A DNA stretch of 8,066 bases, taken from Candidatus Kapaibacterium sp. Its GTDB lineage: Bacteria > Bacteroidota > Ignavibacteria > Kapaibacteriales > UBA2268. The stretch is from contig JAUQWR010000727.1 in the NCBI GenBank assembly GCA_030835065.1, forward strand, positions 1 through 8,066, given 5' to 3'. The notes under the pieces are model-generated. The model had not been told where the DNA came from. It saw nothing but the letters and a program-made list of their open reading frames with translations, and searched no databases. How positions within the stretch are numbered: the stretch's first letter is position 1; every line of letters starts with the position of its first letter. Shown here piece after piece: positions 1 through 6,452 of this stretch. A program made the translations under genes and the position numbers.

Positions 1-599
1 GCTTTATACAAAGCTTTCAATCCTTTTGCCAATTCTTTTTCTGCAGAAATAGTGACATCGGCTTTGTCTTTTTCCATTTTAAAACTTACAGTATAAGTAT
101 ATCCTTTGTAAGGAATAGAAACTTCAAATTCATTATTAGCAATTTGGATCATATTATATGCTTTTCCTTTGAAAACGGCTTCAGGCATAAAACCACGATC
201 GAAATTTACTTCATAATTATATTTGATTGACCCATTTTTTATTACTTCGTTTAGCTTGGCTTTTCTAAATTCGATGATTGTCTGATTACCATTATTAGTA
301 ATTTGTTTCACTTCTCCTAATGTTTTTCCGGCAACAACAAATAATTCACCTGTTTTTAGTTCTTTAAATTTATTATTATCTTTAGTTTCCAACTCATAAT
401 TACCGTTACTCTTTTCATTTAGTTTAACTATATTGACAGTATCGGCGAAATCGAAAAATTTGACACCAGGGCTATATTCTACTTCAAATTTAGTATATTC
501 TTCTATTGGTTTATTCGGAGTAGAAGGACTATCATCATCTCCTGAGCAAGATACAAGGACAAGAGCCAGTATCATTATTAAATAGTAAAACTTTTTCAT
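1..599 (-). CDS. Lipoprotein of unknown function, 3' end cut by window edge
   Basis: No stop is reached before the left edge, so only the first 199 codons are present. The start ATG at 597-599 is preceded by GAGGG about five bases upstream, a strong ribosome binding site. The protein opens MKKFYYLIMILALVLVSC: a basic start, a hydrophobic core and a lipobox (L15-V-S-C18). It continues SGDDDSPSTPNKP, an acidic, Ser/Pro-rich linker typical of Bacteroidota lipoproteins; acidic residues just after the lipidated Cys resemble the lipoprotein export signal for surface display. The rest is rich in beta-prone and Lys/Glu/Asn residues. One segment around residues 80-118 (TGELFVVAGKTLGEV, then a beta strand, then LNEVIKNGSIKY) recalls a repeat seen in secreted beta-rich proteins, but I cannot assign a family. 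It lies downstream of the TetR gene on the same strand, separated by that gene's terminator, and has its own candidate promoter. Lipoprotein status is well supported; function is unknown. Confidence 0.85.
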   Translation of the reverse strand, partial: MKKFYYLIMILALVLVSCSGDDDSPSTPNKPIEEYTKFEVEYSPGVKFFDFADTVNIVKLNEKSNGNYELETKDNNKFKELKTGELFVVAGKTLGEVKQITNNGNQTIIEFRKAKLNEVIKNGSIKYNYEVNFDRGFMPEAVFKGKAYNMIQIANNEFEVSIPYKGYTYTVSFKMEKDKADVTISAEKELAKGLKALYK

Positions 600-628
600 A
601 ATACCCTCATAGTGATTGTGCAATAAAC

Positions 629-659
629 TAAACTTAGTAAAAAAAATGCATATTGCAAA
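629..659 (-). promoter_or_regulatory. Candidate Bacteroidota-type promoter of the left-edge lipoprotein
   Basis: On the minus strand TTTG (656-659) is followed after 19 bases by TAAGTTTA (629-636), one mismatch from the -7 consensus TAnnTTTG at the expected spacing. Initiation would fall near 622-624, giving a leader of roughly 25 bases that still includes the GAGGG ribosome binding site. A second TATATTTG at 699-706 lacks a -33 element at the right distance. Inferred from pattern only. Confidence 0.4.
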
Positions 660-702
660 GCAAAGAACAAAAAATCACATAAATAGCTCTTAGGAATACA
701 AA

Positions 703-751
703 TATAAAAGAGGCTGCCCAATTTAATTTTTTCAAATTATACTGGACAGCC
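703..751 (-). terminator. Intrinsic terminator of the TetR-family gene
   Basis: Read on the minus strand, two 18-base arms (734-751 and 712-729) pair with one A-A mismatch and a few G-U pairs around a GAAA tetraloop. The GC-rich foot is GGCTGTCC against GGGCAGCC. The stem is followed directly by TCTTTTAT. It begins 21 bases after the TetR stop codon. The plus-strand reading has no U-tract, so it is directional and also shields the downstream lipoprotein gene from readthrough. Confidence 0.85.
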
Positions 752-772
752 CATTTAGAATAAGAATAAAAA

Positions 773-1363
773 TTATTTCTCAAGAATAAACTTAATACGC
801 AAGTTCATATCTTTTTCAAAATCTGTAAAGGAACTTGGTATTCTACGATTCAAATACATTAATAGATAAAAATTTAAAGTAGATTTATATGCATCCATCA
901 TCATTTTTTTTGTATCAGAATTTAAATCTTTTTCTTTAGCAATTATTTCCCAATCATTTTCCATTTCTTCATCGATAAAATTATCAATTGCTTTGCAAAT
1001 ATTTTCATTGACAGAAATTTCGTTAATCGTTTCTAAAAACATCAATTCAAAAATACCTTTATACTGCATAAAATATCTCCAATAAGACTTAGCCGCAGCG
1101 ATAATCCTTTGCTCTCCGGGCTCGCTTTTTGCAGTATCCAACTGAATTTGCTCTTTTATTTCTTGTATAAATTCGCTGGCACAAACAAATATCAGCTCTT
1201 TTATATCTTTGAAATAGTTATAGATAGTAGCATAAGAATAGCCTGCTTCGTTGGCTATATTTCTTGCTGTAACTGTTTTTACGCCTTCACCCTTAATATA
1301 TCGCTTTGCAGCATCAATAAAGTAGCGTTTCATCCTTTGTTCTTGAATCTCATTCTTTGTCAT
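773..1363 (-). CDS. TetR/AcrR-family transcriptional regulator
   Basis: This 196-residue protein has the usual TetR-family size and layout. Residues 8-55 form the DNA-binding domain. The helix-turn-helix is VTARNIANEAGYSYATIYNY (residues 31-50), with the family's A-x-x-A-G-x-S-x-x-T-I-Y-x-Y-F pattern ending at F51. Residues 60-196 are a helical ligand-binding and dimerisation domain, too variable to predict an inducer. The start ATG at 1361-1363 is preceded by AGGTGG four bases upstream. The promoter in front carries a perfect 17-bp inverted repeat between its -33 and -7 elements, so the protein probably represses its own gene. TetR regulators often control an adjacent transporter or enzyme gene, but no such gene is divergent or co-transcribed here. 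The left-edge lipoprotein downstream is separated by a terminator. Family assignment is firm; ligand and targets are unknown. Confidence 0.93.
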   Translation of the reverse strand: MTKNEIQEQRMKRYFIDAAKRYIKGEGVKTVTARNIANEAGYSYATIYNYFKDIKELIFVCASEFIQEIKEQIQLDTAKSEPGEQRIIAAAKSYWRYFMQYKGIFELMFLETINEISVNENICKAIDNFIDEEMENDWEIIAKEKDLNSDTKKMMMDAYKSTLNFYLLMYLNRRIPSSFTDFEKDMNLRIKFILEK

Positions 1364-1402
1364 TATCCACCTGTTTTAACAATATTAATAATTTTAACAC
1401 TG

Positions 1403-1434
1403 CAAATATAATTAACATTGTTAATTCTTGCAAA
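1403..1434 (-). promoter_or_regulatory. Bacteroidota-type promoter of the TetR gene
   Basis: On the minus strand TTTG (1431-1434) and TATATTTG (1403-1410) match the -33 and -7 consensus exactly, with a 20-base spacer. Transcription would start near 1397, leaving a leader of about 35 bases that contains the AGGTGG ribosome binding site. This is the best promoter match in the window and helps to place the organism. Confidence 0.7.
1410..1426. promoter_or_regulatory. Putative TetR-family operator (17-bp perfect palindrome)
   Basis: AATTAACATTGTTAATT is a perfect 8+1+8 inverted repeat. It sits almost wholly in the spacer between the -33 and -7 elements of the TetR gene's promoter, where a bound dimer would block RNA polymerase. 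Length and symmetry suit a TetR dimer site. That it binds this protein is inferred from position. Confidence 0.65.
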
Positions 1435-1539
1435 TTATTTTTTATTAAATTCAAAAAACAAAGAGATGATTTAATTGTAAATCAACAACTTAATATAAAG
1501 ATAAAAAATCTTAAAGGTAAATATAAATGGTGCTATCTC

Positions 1540-1580
1540 AAAAGTCGATTCTATTTTAAAAAAATTGGCTTTTATAAATC
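1540..1580 (+). terminator. Possible orphan rho-independent terminator, plus orientation
   Basis: AAAAGTCGATT (1540-1550) and AATTGGCTTTT (1563-1573) can pair over 11 positions in plus-strand RNA, counting two G-U pairs, with a 12-base AU-rich loop and TTTTATAAATCC around the 3' end of the stem. In minus-strand RNA the same positions give two mismatches, so plus orientation is favoured. No plus-strand gene lies upstream. It may be the remnant of a lost gene, the end of a small RNA, or chance in AT-rich DNA. Confidence 0.3.
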
Positions 1581-1590
1581 CTCTTTTTTC

Positions 1591-1623
1591 TTGTAGAGAC
1601 AGGTCTCAGACCTATCTCTACAA
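1591..1623. repeat. 33-bp near-perfect palindrome, REP-like
   Basis: TTGTAGAGACAGGTCT (1591-1606) and AGACCTATCTCTACAA (1608-1623) are inverted copies around C1607 with one difference, which becomes a G-U pair in minus-strand RNA. It lies 53 bases past the CotH-gene stop, but neither strand has a U-tract immediately after the hairpin, so it is not a standard intrinsic terminator. GTAGAGAC-type palindromes are, from memory, a common form of dispersed intergenic repeat in some bacterial genomes. Only one copy is visible here. Confidence 0.6.
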
Positions 1624-1675
1624 TACATTAAACGGTTTGTTTTATTGAGAAAATCTTAACTAAAAAAAATAATTC

Positions 1676-4600
1676 TTATCTGGCAATTACCAATGGATAG
1701 TAATACTGGCAGCCTTCAGCTTCAATTATCAAGAAATATTTTCCTGAAGGATAAGATTTAAAATTAAATTCTACACTATTTTGACCTTTTGAATAAGCCA
1801 TTTCTTTAAATTCTTTCAATACAATTCCATTTGTTGAAATTATTTTGAAATCTATAAAACTAGATGTATCCAATGAAAAAATGAAGTTGGTTCTATCCAC
1901 ACATGGATTTGGAACAGCAAGCATATTACTAACAATTGATTTGTTAGATTCTACAGGTCTAATATACTTCCATACTGTATTTTTGGCAAATGGAGAACCA
2001 TGATCTGATGATGCTCGCCAGCTGGACGGCAAAGTATTATCCAATGAAGGATGAATTAGTTCTAATGTTGCACCATCACCATCTGATTCGGTGGGCCAAG
2101 GCGATTTATCATCATATTTAACATAATCTATTAGCTTGCCGTCAGCATTAAATAATCTAACTTCATCTCCACCTGCATCAAATCCGAATTTCATATTGCC
2201 AATATATCTAGTCATAGCTCTATTTCTATCTCTAAGCATACCAAAATCTCTGGTTATTAGCAAATAAGAATTTGGTTCAATCCAAGTATTTGCTGGAAAT
2301 ACAAAACTATTATCGTCATTTGCATCTTTTAAAATCCAACAAGATAGATTTTTTGATTCTGGATTTGGATTATATAATTCTACCCAATCATCAGTATCAT
2401 AATCATATGATGAATTATAGTTAATTTCATTTATTACAATATTTGGCGTCGATTTGTCGAAATAAAAAGCTCCTATATCCTTTCGTGTGCCGTCAGGATC
2501 TAGCTCTGCTCCAGGCTTGCCTTTATCTATACAATTTGAATTTGACTTTAGATAAAAATTGTAATTGGATTCATCAACAAACTCAGGAGAAGCTTTTATA
2601 TTATTTTCTCCGGTCAACAATTCATTATCTGCTAATGAATATGACTGGTCTAATTTTGAGAATTCATCAACTGTTACATTCTTTGTTTTTGATTTATTAA
2701 ACAAATTGTTATATGCAATACAAGTACCTCCACCGCCGGCAAGCCATTTTACATTTAGTGCTATTCCGGTATTACACGAGTAGAATGTATTATTGTATAG
2801 TATTGCTGTAGAGCTATCTTTGATTTGAACTCCAAACAAACAGTTTACAAATACATTATGTCTTATAGTATTATTATCAGAAGGACCATAGCCGTCATTA
2901 CCAATAGAAACACCTTTATCAGATGTATTTATAAAGAAGTTGTTTTCGACTAAAGTATTTGATGTACTATTAAAATCAATTGCATCATCCTTTGGAGAAT
3001 CAAACATATTATTTCTAATAATTCCATTACGACATTTCATATATTCTACCATATCCGGGGCATTATAAAACTTACAATTTTCGACAATTGGATTATCTAC
3101 ATCATAAATAATCATACCTTCGCCTTGCCCACTAGATTTTATCATATTATTTCTAAAATCAAATGTACCACCTACAACTTGCACAATTTTCTTTTCACCA
3201 ATATTGTTCAACACCCAAATATTAGTATTTGATACTTTAAAATCTTTACATTGAATAGATCGTAAAGTACCTTCTTTAAATTCAGCCCAATCAATTTTTA
3301 CTTCCTTTTTTGGATAGTCTGCAAAAATGCCTGCGAAAGCATTTTTGGGATTTTCTGCTTGGAATCTCACTGGTTCATTTTCTGTGCCATTTACTTCTAG
3401 CCCGCCTTTTATCATAATTTGCGTAGAATCATGGAACCTAACTACAACTCCTTTATTAATTGTAAGTTTGGCATTTGGTCCAACAGTAACATTACAATCC
3501 ACATAATACGGTGAATTTTCTTTATTCAACACCATATTTTCATTTATTTCGCAAGGCAATTTAGTAGCCGGCAAATACCAGAAATAGTTTACATCATCAG
3601 TACCATCTGTATAATACTCTCCATCGTAGGCTTCTACCTTCCACCAATATTGCTGATTTACTTTTAATTTTGACACATCAACTAGCATAAAAGTATCTTT
3701 AATTCCTGTATAATATACAGTTCGTGCAGTATCAGTCATACGCAAATGAGAGCTAAGAGTCACTTTATATGTAATCTCTTTATTTCTGGGAGATTTTGAT
3801 TTATTCCAAGAAATATTGAAATTGCGTGTCACAGTGTCTCTAGTTTTATTTATTTTGAAGCTTCTGGGATAATTCTCAAACTGAAAATTCATATAATCAA
3901 TACGTTTTTCTATAAATATTTTATCATTCCCAATTTCAGATATCCATTTATTTTTGTCTGGAATTGCGTCAGTTGTATCTTCTAATATAGAAGGCTCTAA
4001 CACTGTAACTAAGCTATCGATTATTGGAAAAAGTACATCTGGATTAAGTATCGATTTCAATTCATTTACTCTTTTAATTACATCAGCAAACATAATATCA
4101 TCGATTAATGCTCTCTCCATATATGGATTATCAGGCACTGCTATACCGCTGGATTCATGATAAGGGCGTGCCCATCCATATCCTTGAAGAGTTTTGTCCA
4201 TATCCCAAGGCAGGTACTGCCATTTTTTTGTATCAGGATGATGGTACATAAAATAATTATGATAATAAGTAGAACCATTGGCTATTACAATATTGGCAGC
4301 AATAGTATTAATCATATAATTATAGTCATAGTTCTTTTTAGTAAATTCCAAATATTTATCGTCAGGAGTTGCATAGCTGGCTTGTATCAGAGTATCCAAA
4401 TCTAACCAATCAGTATCTTCATTCGTCTTTTTCTCCCAATGAAGCCAAGGTATATCTTCATTACTCATGCAAGCGCCATCTTCGGTGGCTTTATACATAT
4501 TTCCTTTGGGATCTAATCCATTGGCAGATAAATATTCATCATCCACATTTTCTACCATCAGATATAATCCTAAAAATTTACCATTGAGATATAACCTTAC

Positions 4601-4975
4601 ATGCTCAACATTAAAGCAAGGTATGCCGGCCATTCTTAGAATTCTCGAACTTAGATACTGCCTAATATATGTTCTGTCTAAATATTCTGCATTAAAGTTC
4701 AGAGTAGATCTTCCATTTATAAATACACCATCATTAAATTTGATTTTCAATGATTTTTTAGGTAAATATCGCGAATCATCACCTCTAATCCTCAATTCCA
4801 GATTTTTGTAGATTTTGCCTTGATAGGTTAATTTGGCTGGAACATAAATATCCGGCAAAAAGTTCTTATATATATATTCGAAATCTCCGGGATTTACCTC
4901 TAAAAATATTTCCTTTACTGAAGCATTTAATACTCCTGCAGCTAGAAATATCATGATTAAAATTATTTTCTTCAT
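1676..4975 (-). CDS. Secreted CotH-kinase-like protein with beta-helix, lamin-tail and T9SS sorting domains
   Basis: A 1099-residue modular exported protein. Residues 1-18 (MKKIILIMIFLAAGVLNA) are a signal peptide. Residues about 20-365 are a CotH-type kinase-like domain: LRIRGDDSR (61-69), NGKFLGLYLMVENVDD (131-146), NGSTYYHN (233-240) and the metal-binding W-D-x-D as WDMD (257-260). Known CotH proteins are atypical protein kinases, first described on spore coats and also widespread in non-sporing bacteria. The Asp normally third in N-x-D-x-x-x-x-N is Ser235 here. Residues 371-470 look like an Fn3-type domain (NISW; YWWKVEAYDG). Residues about 480-840 form a right-handed beta-helix with seven N-N-x-F-like rungs between 607 and 759. 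Residues 844-960 are a lamin-tail domain (IVINEINYN, DDWVELYNP). Residues 1015-1099 are a T9SS type A sorting domain (PNPCVDRTNF; YPSGKYFLIIE), so export through the Por system and surface anchoring or release is expected. There is no clear ribosome binding site. The domain calls are firm; activity and substrate are unknown. Confidence 0.92.
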   Translation of the reverse strand: MKKIILIMIFLAAGVLNASVKEIFLEVNPGDFEYIYKNFLPDIYVPAKLTYQGKIYKNLELRIRGDDSRYLPKKSLKIKFNDGVFINGRSTLNFNAEYLDRTYIRQYLSSRILRMAGIPCFNVEHVRLYLNGKFLGLYLMVENVDDEYLSANGLDPKGNMYKATEDGACMSNEDIPWLHWEKKTNEDTDWLDLDTLIQASYATPDDKYLEFTKKNYDYNYMINTIAANIVIANGSTYYHNYFMYHHPDTKKWQYLPWDMDKTLQGYGWARPYHESSGIAVPDNPYMERALIDDIMFADVIKRVNELKSILNPDVLFPIIDSLVTVLEPSILEDTTDAIPDKNKWISEIGNDKIFIEKRIDYMNFQFENYPRSFKINKTRDTVTRNFNISWNKSKSPRNKEITYKVTLSSHLRMTDTARTVYYTGIKDTFMLVDVSKLKVNQQYWWKVEAYDGEYYTDGTDDVNYFWYLPATKLPCEINENMVLNKENSPYYVDCNVTVGPNAKLTINKGVVVRFHDSTQIMIKGGLEVNGTENEPVRFQAENPKNAFAGIFADYPKKEVKIDWAEFKEGTLRSIQCKDFKVSNTNIWVLNNIGEKKIVQVVGGTFDFRNNMIKSSGQGEGMIIYDVDNPIVENCKFYNAPDMVEYMKCRNGIIRNNMFDSPKDDAIDFNSTSNTLVENNFFINTSDKGVSIGNDGYGPSDNNTIRHNVFVNCLFGVQIKDSSTAILYNNTFYSCNTGIALNVKWLAGGGGTCIAYNNLFNKSKTKNVTVDEFSKLDQSYSLADNELLTGENNIKASPEFVDESNYNFYLKSNSNCIDKGKPGAELDPDGTRKDIGAFYFDKSTPNIVINEINYNSSYDYDTDDWVELYNPNPESKNLSCWILKDANDDNSFVFPANTWIEPNSYLLITRDFGMLRDRNRAMTRYIGNMKFGFDAGGDEVRLFNADGKLIDYVKYDDKSPWPTESDGDGATLELIHPSLDNTLPSSWRASSDHGSPFAKNTVWKYIRPVESNKSIVSNMLAVPNPCVDRTNFIFSLDTSSFIDFKIISTNGIVLKEFKEMAYSKGQNSVEFNFKSYPSGKYFLIIEAEGCQYYYPLVIAR

Positions 4976-5131
4976 ATTTGTATTTATTTATTCAACCAAC
5001 AAAATACAATAACACTTCAATTTTATTATTGTCTCATATTTAAATTCAATTTATTAAAATCTTTTGTAACATGACGAAATATTTTGCGTAATGATATATG
5101 AGAACAAAAAATAACTAAAATGAGGTTTAAA
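4976..5131. other. Divergent intergenic region between the CotH-like and lipoprotein genes
   Basis: These 156 bases must carry the 5' signals of both divergent genes. Several TATTTTG and TTTTG strings occur on both strands, for example 5082-5086 on plus, but none pairs a TTTG with a good TAnnTTTG at about 19-20 bases, so no promoter is called. The DNA is too AT-rich for weaker matches to mean much. Confidence 0.5.
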
Positions 5132-5665
5132 ATGAAAAAGCATACAAAATTAGGTCTATTAATTGTATTGATAGCAATGACTTTTAGCTTAACTTCCTGC
5201 ATCGATTATCAAGAAAGCCCGGTTGATAATGCCGAAGATAATTCTGTCATTTCGTTTTATTATACAATTTATCCAAACCAATGGGTTCCTACTAACGAAC
5301 CTGCTCATTGGTACACAAAACTTAATGTACCTGAAATAACTGAAGACGTTTTAGATTACGGCGCTGTTTTGGTTTATACTAAAAACAACTTAAACTCTTG
5401 GGTACTTTTGCCTTTCAGCTCCACATTTAATACTGAAAACAACAATACATATACAGAAGAAATTTGGGCTGGTCACTACTGGAAAGGTATTGATATAGAT
5501 TATAAATATACAAACAAATTGAATCCAACTGTTCCCGGCAGTCCATTAAGCCTTAGAGTTGTTATTATTCGCGATTGGAATATATACGATCTATTGAAAA
5601 TGCCAGAAGTAAAAGATATCGATCTATTAATGAAAAAACTAAATAAACCCGATCCGGCAGACTAA
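5132..5665 (+). CDS. Small lipoprotein of unknown function
   Basis: A 177-residue protein. I place the start at the ATG at 5132 rather than 5120: GAGG lies six bases before 5132, and that start gives a typical signal peptide, MKKHTKLGLLIVLIAMTF, ending in a lipobox (L20-T-S-C23). Starting at 5120 would add only MRFK. After Cys23 there is IDYQESPVDNAEDN, an acidic linker. The mature part is rich in aromatic residues and beta strands, with segments such as VLDYGAVLVYTKN, WVLLPFSS and LSLRVVIIRDW. This strand-Trp-LP-strand-RVVII pattern recalls small secreted proteins common in Bacteroidota, but I know no named function. It is transcribed divergently from the CotH-like gene and ends in TAATAG before a strong terminator. 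No enzymatic motif is visible. A cell-envelope location is likely; the role is unknown. Confidence 0.88.
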   Translation: MKKHTKLGLLIVLIAMTFSLTSCIDYQESPVDNAEDNSVISFYYTIYPNQWVPTNEPAHWYTKLNVPEITEDVLDYGAVLVYTKNNLNSWVLLPFSSTFNTENNNTYTEEIWAGHYWKGIDIDYKYTNKLNPTVPGSPLSLRVVIIRDWNIYDLLKMPEVKDIDLLMKKLNKPDPAD

Positions 5666-5700
5666 TAGAAAAACACATAACACATAAACAAACAATCGAT

Positions 5701-5731
5701 AAAGAGGTTTCCCTAGGAAACCTCTTTTTTT
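5701..5731 (+). terminator. Strong intrinsic terminator of the small lipoprotein gene
   Basis: AAAGAGGTTTCC (5701-5712) and GGAAACCTCTTT (5716-5727) are perfect inverted arms around a CTA loop, and the T-tract runs on to 5731. It lies 35 bases past the lipoprotein stop. It abuts the stop codon of the convergent PAP2 gene at 5732-5734. On the minus strand the hairpin is followed by only three paired U residues, so it may act weakly in that direction as well. Confidence 0.93.
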
Positions 5732-6433
5732 CTAATTAAATAAGTAAAATACTATTGCACCTAATCCCACTCCAGGAATAACATCCATAAATTGGTGCTG
5801 TTTAGTAAACAAACAGCTTACTGCTATTAGGAAAATAAAAATAAATGCATAATATCCAAATACTGGTACTAAAGCCAAACTTATATAAGTAGCTAAAGAA
5901 CAATGCATAGATGGAAAACAATTATTTTCATCGTCAAATCCCTGCACAAATTTCAAAAACTTCTTTGATACAGTGTTTGCTTCGAATTGCCTCCATTCTG
6001 GTGGATTGACTACTGGCATCAAAATAAAAAACAAACATTGTACTACCAAAAGTACTAATCCGCCAAATATCAGATATACTCCCTGCTCTATGCTTGGTAT
6101 TGCAAACATAAAAGCACCGATCAAAACATAATACATAAAACTATACACCCACACCCAGCTTGGATAAAAAGGTATATAATCATCGATCCATATCTTAAAA
6201 CATCTCGATTTGAAAAAATTGCTATTGCGTTGAGTCCAAAAATATAATTGATATCCTCCAGGAACTACTGCAGTCAATAAAGTCGTAAATTTTAGATAAT
6301 CTACATACGACATACCCGACATACCGAAAAATCTTGAGATCCAAAAATATATTGCGGATAATGCTAAAGGTGATAAAATCAACAAAAACATCCATTTAGG
6401 ACTAAACTCACTTGTTTGTCTTGCTTCTTCCAT
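5732..6433 (-). CDS. PAP2-superfamily membrane phosphatase
   Basis: A 233-residue integral membrane protein with about six hydrophobic segments (near residues 14-34, 46-64, 92-112, 117-139, 180-208 as two helices, and 216-232). It carries the PAP2 active-site motifs: NCFPSMHCSLATY, with the P-S-x-H core at 174-177, and S206-x6-H213-x3-D217 (TKQHQFMDV). These correspond to the second and third phosphatase signature motifs, with His177 as general acid/base and His213 as phospho-acceptor in the family mechanism. The usual first motif, K-x6-R-P, is not visible; MPVVNPPEWR (139-148) sits where it would be. That pattern, with IDDYIPFYPSW (83-93), resembles the branch that includes inositol-phosphorylceramide synthase-like enzymes. 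The substrate is probably a lipid phosphate or a phospholipid headgroup, but this cannot be fixed. No ribosome binding site or clear promoter is seen. It is convergent with the small lipoprotein gene and follows the RSH gene after 188 bases. Confidence 0.88.
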   Translation of the reverse strand: MEEARQTSEFSPKWMFLLILSPLALSAIYFWISRFFGMSGMSYVDYLKFTTLLTAVVPGGYQLYFWTQRNSNFFKSRCFKIWIDDYIPFYPSWVWVYSFMYYVLIGAFMFAIPSIEQGVYLIFGGLVLLVVQCLFFILMPVVNPPEWRQFEANTVSKKFLKFVQGFDDENNCFPSMHCSLATYISLALVPVFGYYAFIFIFLIAVSCLFTKQHQFMDVIPGVGLGAIVFYLFN

Positions 6434-6452
6434 AATAAACGATTATTCTTAT

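Larger units (their letters stand above)
1364..1675. other. Gene-poor intergenic region between the TetR and CotH genes
   Basis: This 312-base stretch is very AT-rich and holds no convincing gene. The only open frame (plus strand, 1357-1596) has low-complexity, Asn/Phe/Lys-rich content, overlaps the TetR start and resembles no family. The region contains the TetR promoter and operator near its left end, an orphan hairpin at 1540-1573, and a 33-bp palindrome at 1591-1623. I see nothing identifiable between 1435 and 1539. Confidence 0.7.

Noticed and set aside
699..706. TATATTTG as the -7 element of the left-edge lipoprotein
   Set aside because: The motif is perfect but falls in the U-rich tail of the TetR terminator. 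The nearest upstream TTTG is 26 bases away, outside the usual spacing. The pair at 629-659 fits better.
712..751. Terminal inverted repeat of an insertion sequence
   Set aside because: The two arms are only 40 bases end to end, have a GAAA tetraloop and a directional U-tract, and enclose no transposase. A terminator explains them fully.
1357..1596. Plus-strand open frame of 79 codons
   Set aside because: It overlaps the TetR start, has low-complexity composition typical of translated AT-rich noncoding DNA, lacks a ribosome binding site and resembles no family.
1591..1623. Intrinsic terminator of the CotH-like gene
   Set aside because: After the hairpin the minus strand reads GAAAAAAG and the plus strand reads AATACATT before it fades into AT-rich DNA. 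Neither is a U-tract, so it is listed as a repeat.
4157..4811. Plus-strand open frames inside the CotH-like gene
   Set aside because: They are antisense to a long gene with clear domains. They show no family-like sequence, and several overlap each other in different frames.
5120..5131. ATG at 5120 as the start of the small lipoprotein
   Set aside because: It has no ribosome binding site and adds MRFK before a normal signal peptide. GAGG at 5122-5125 is well placed for the ATG at 5132.
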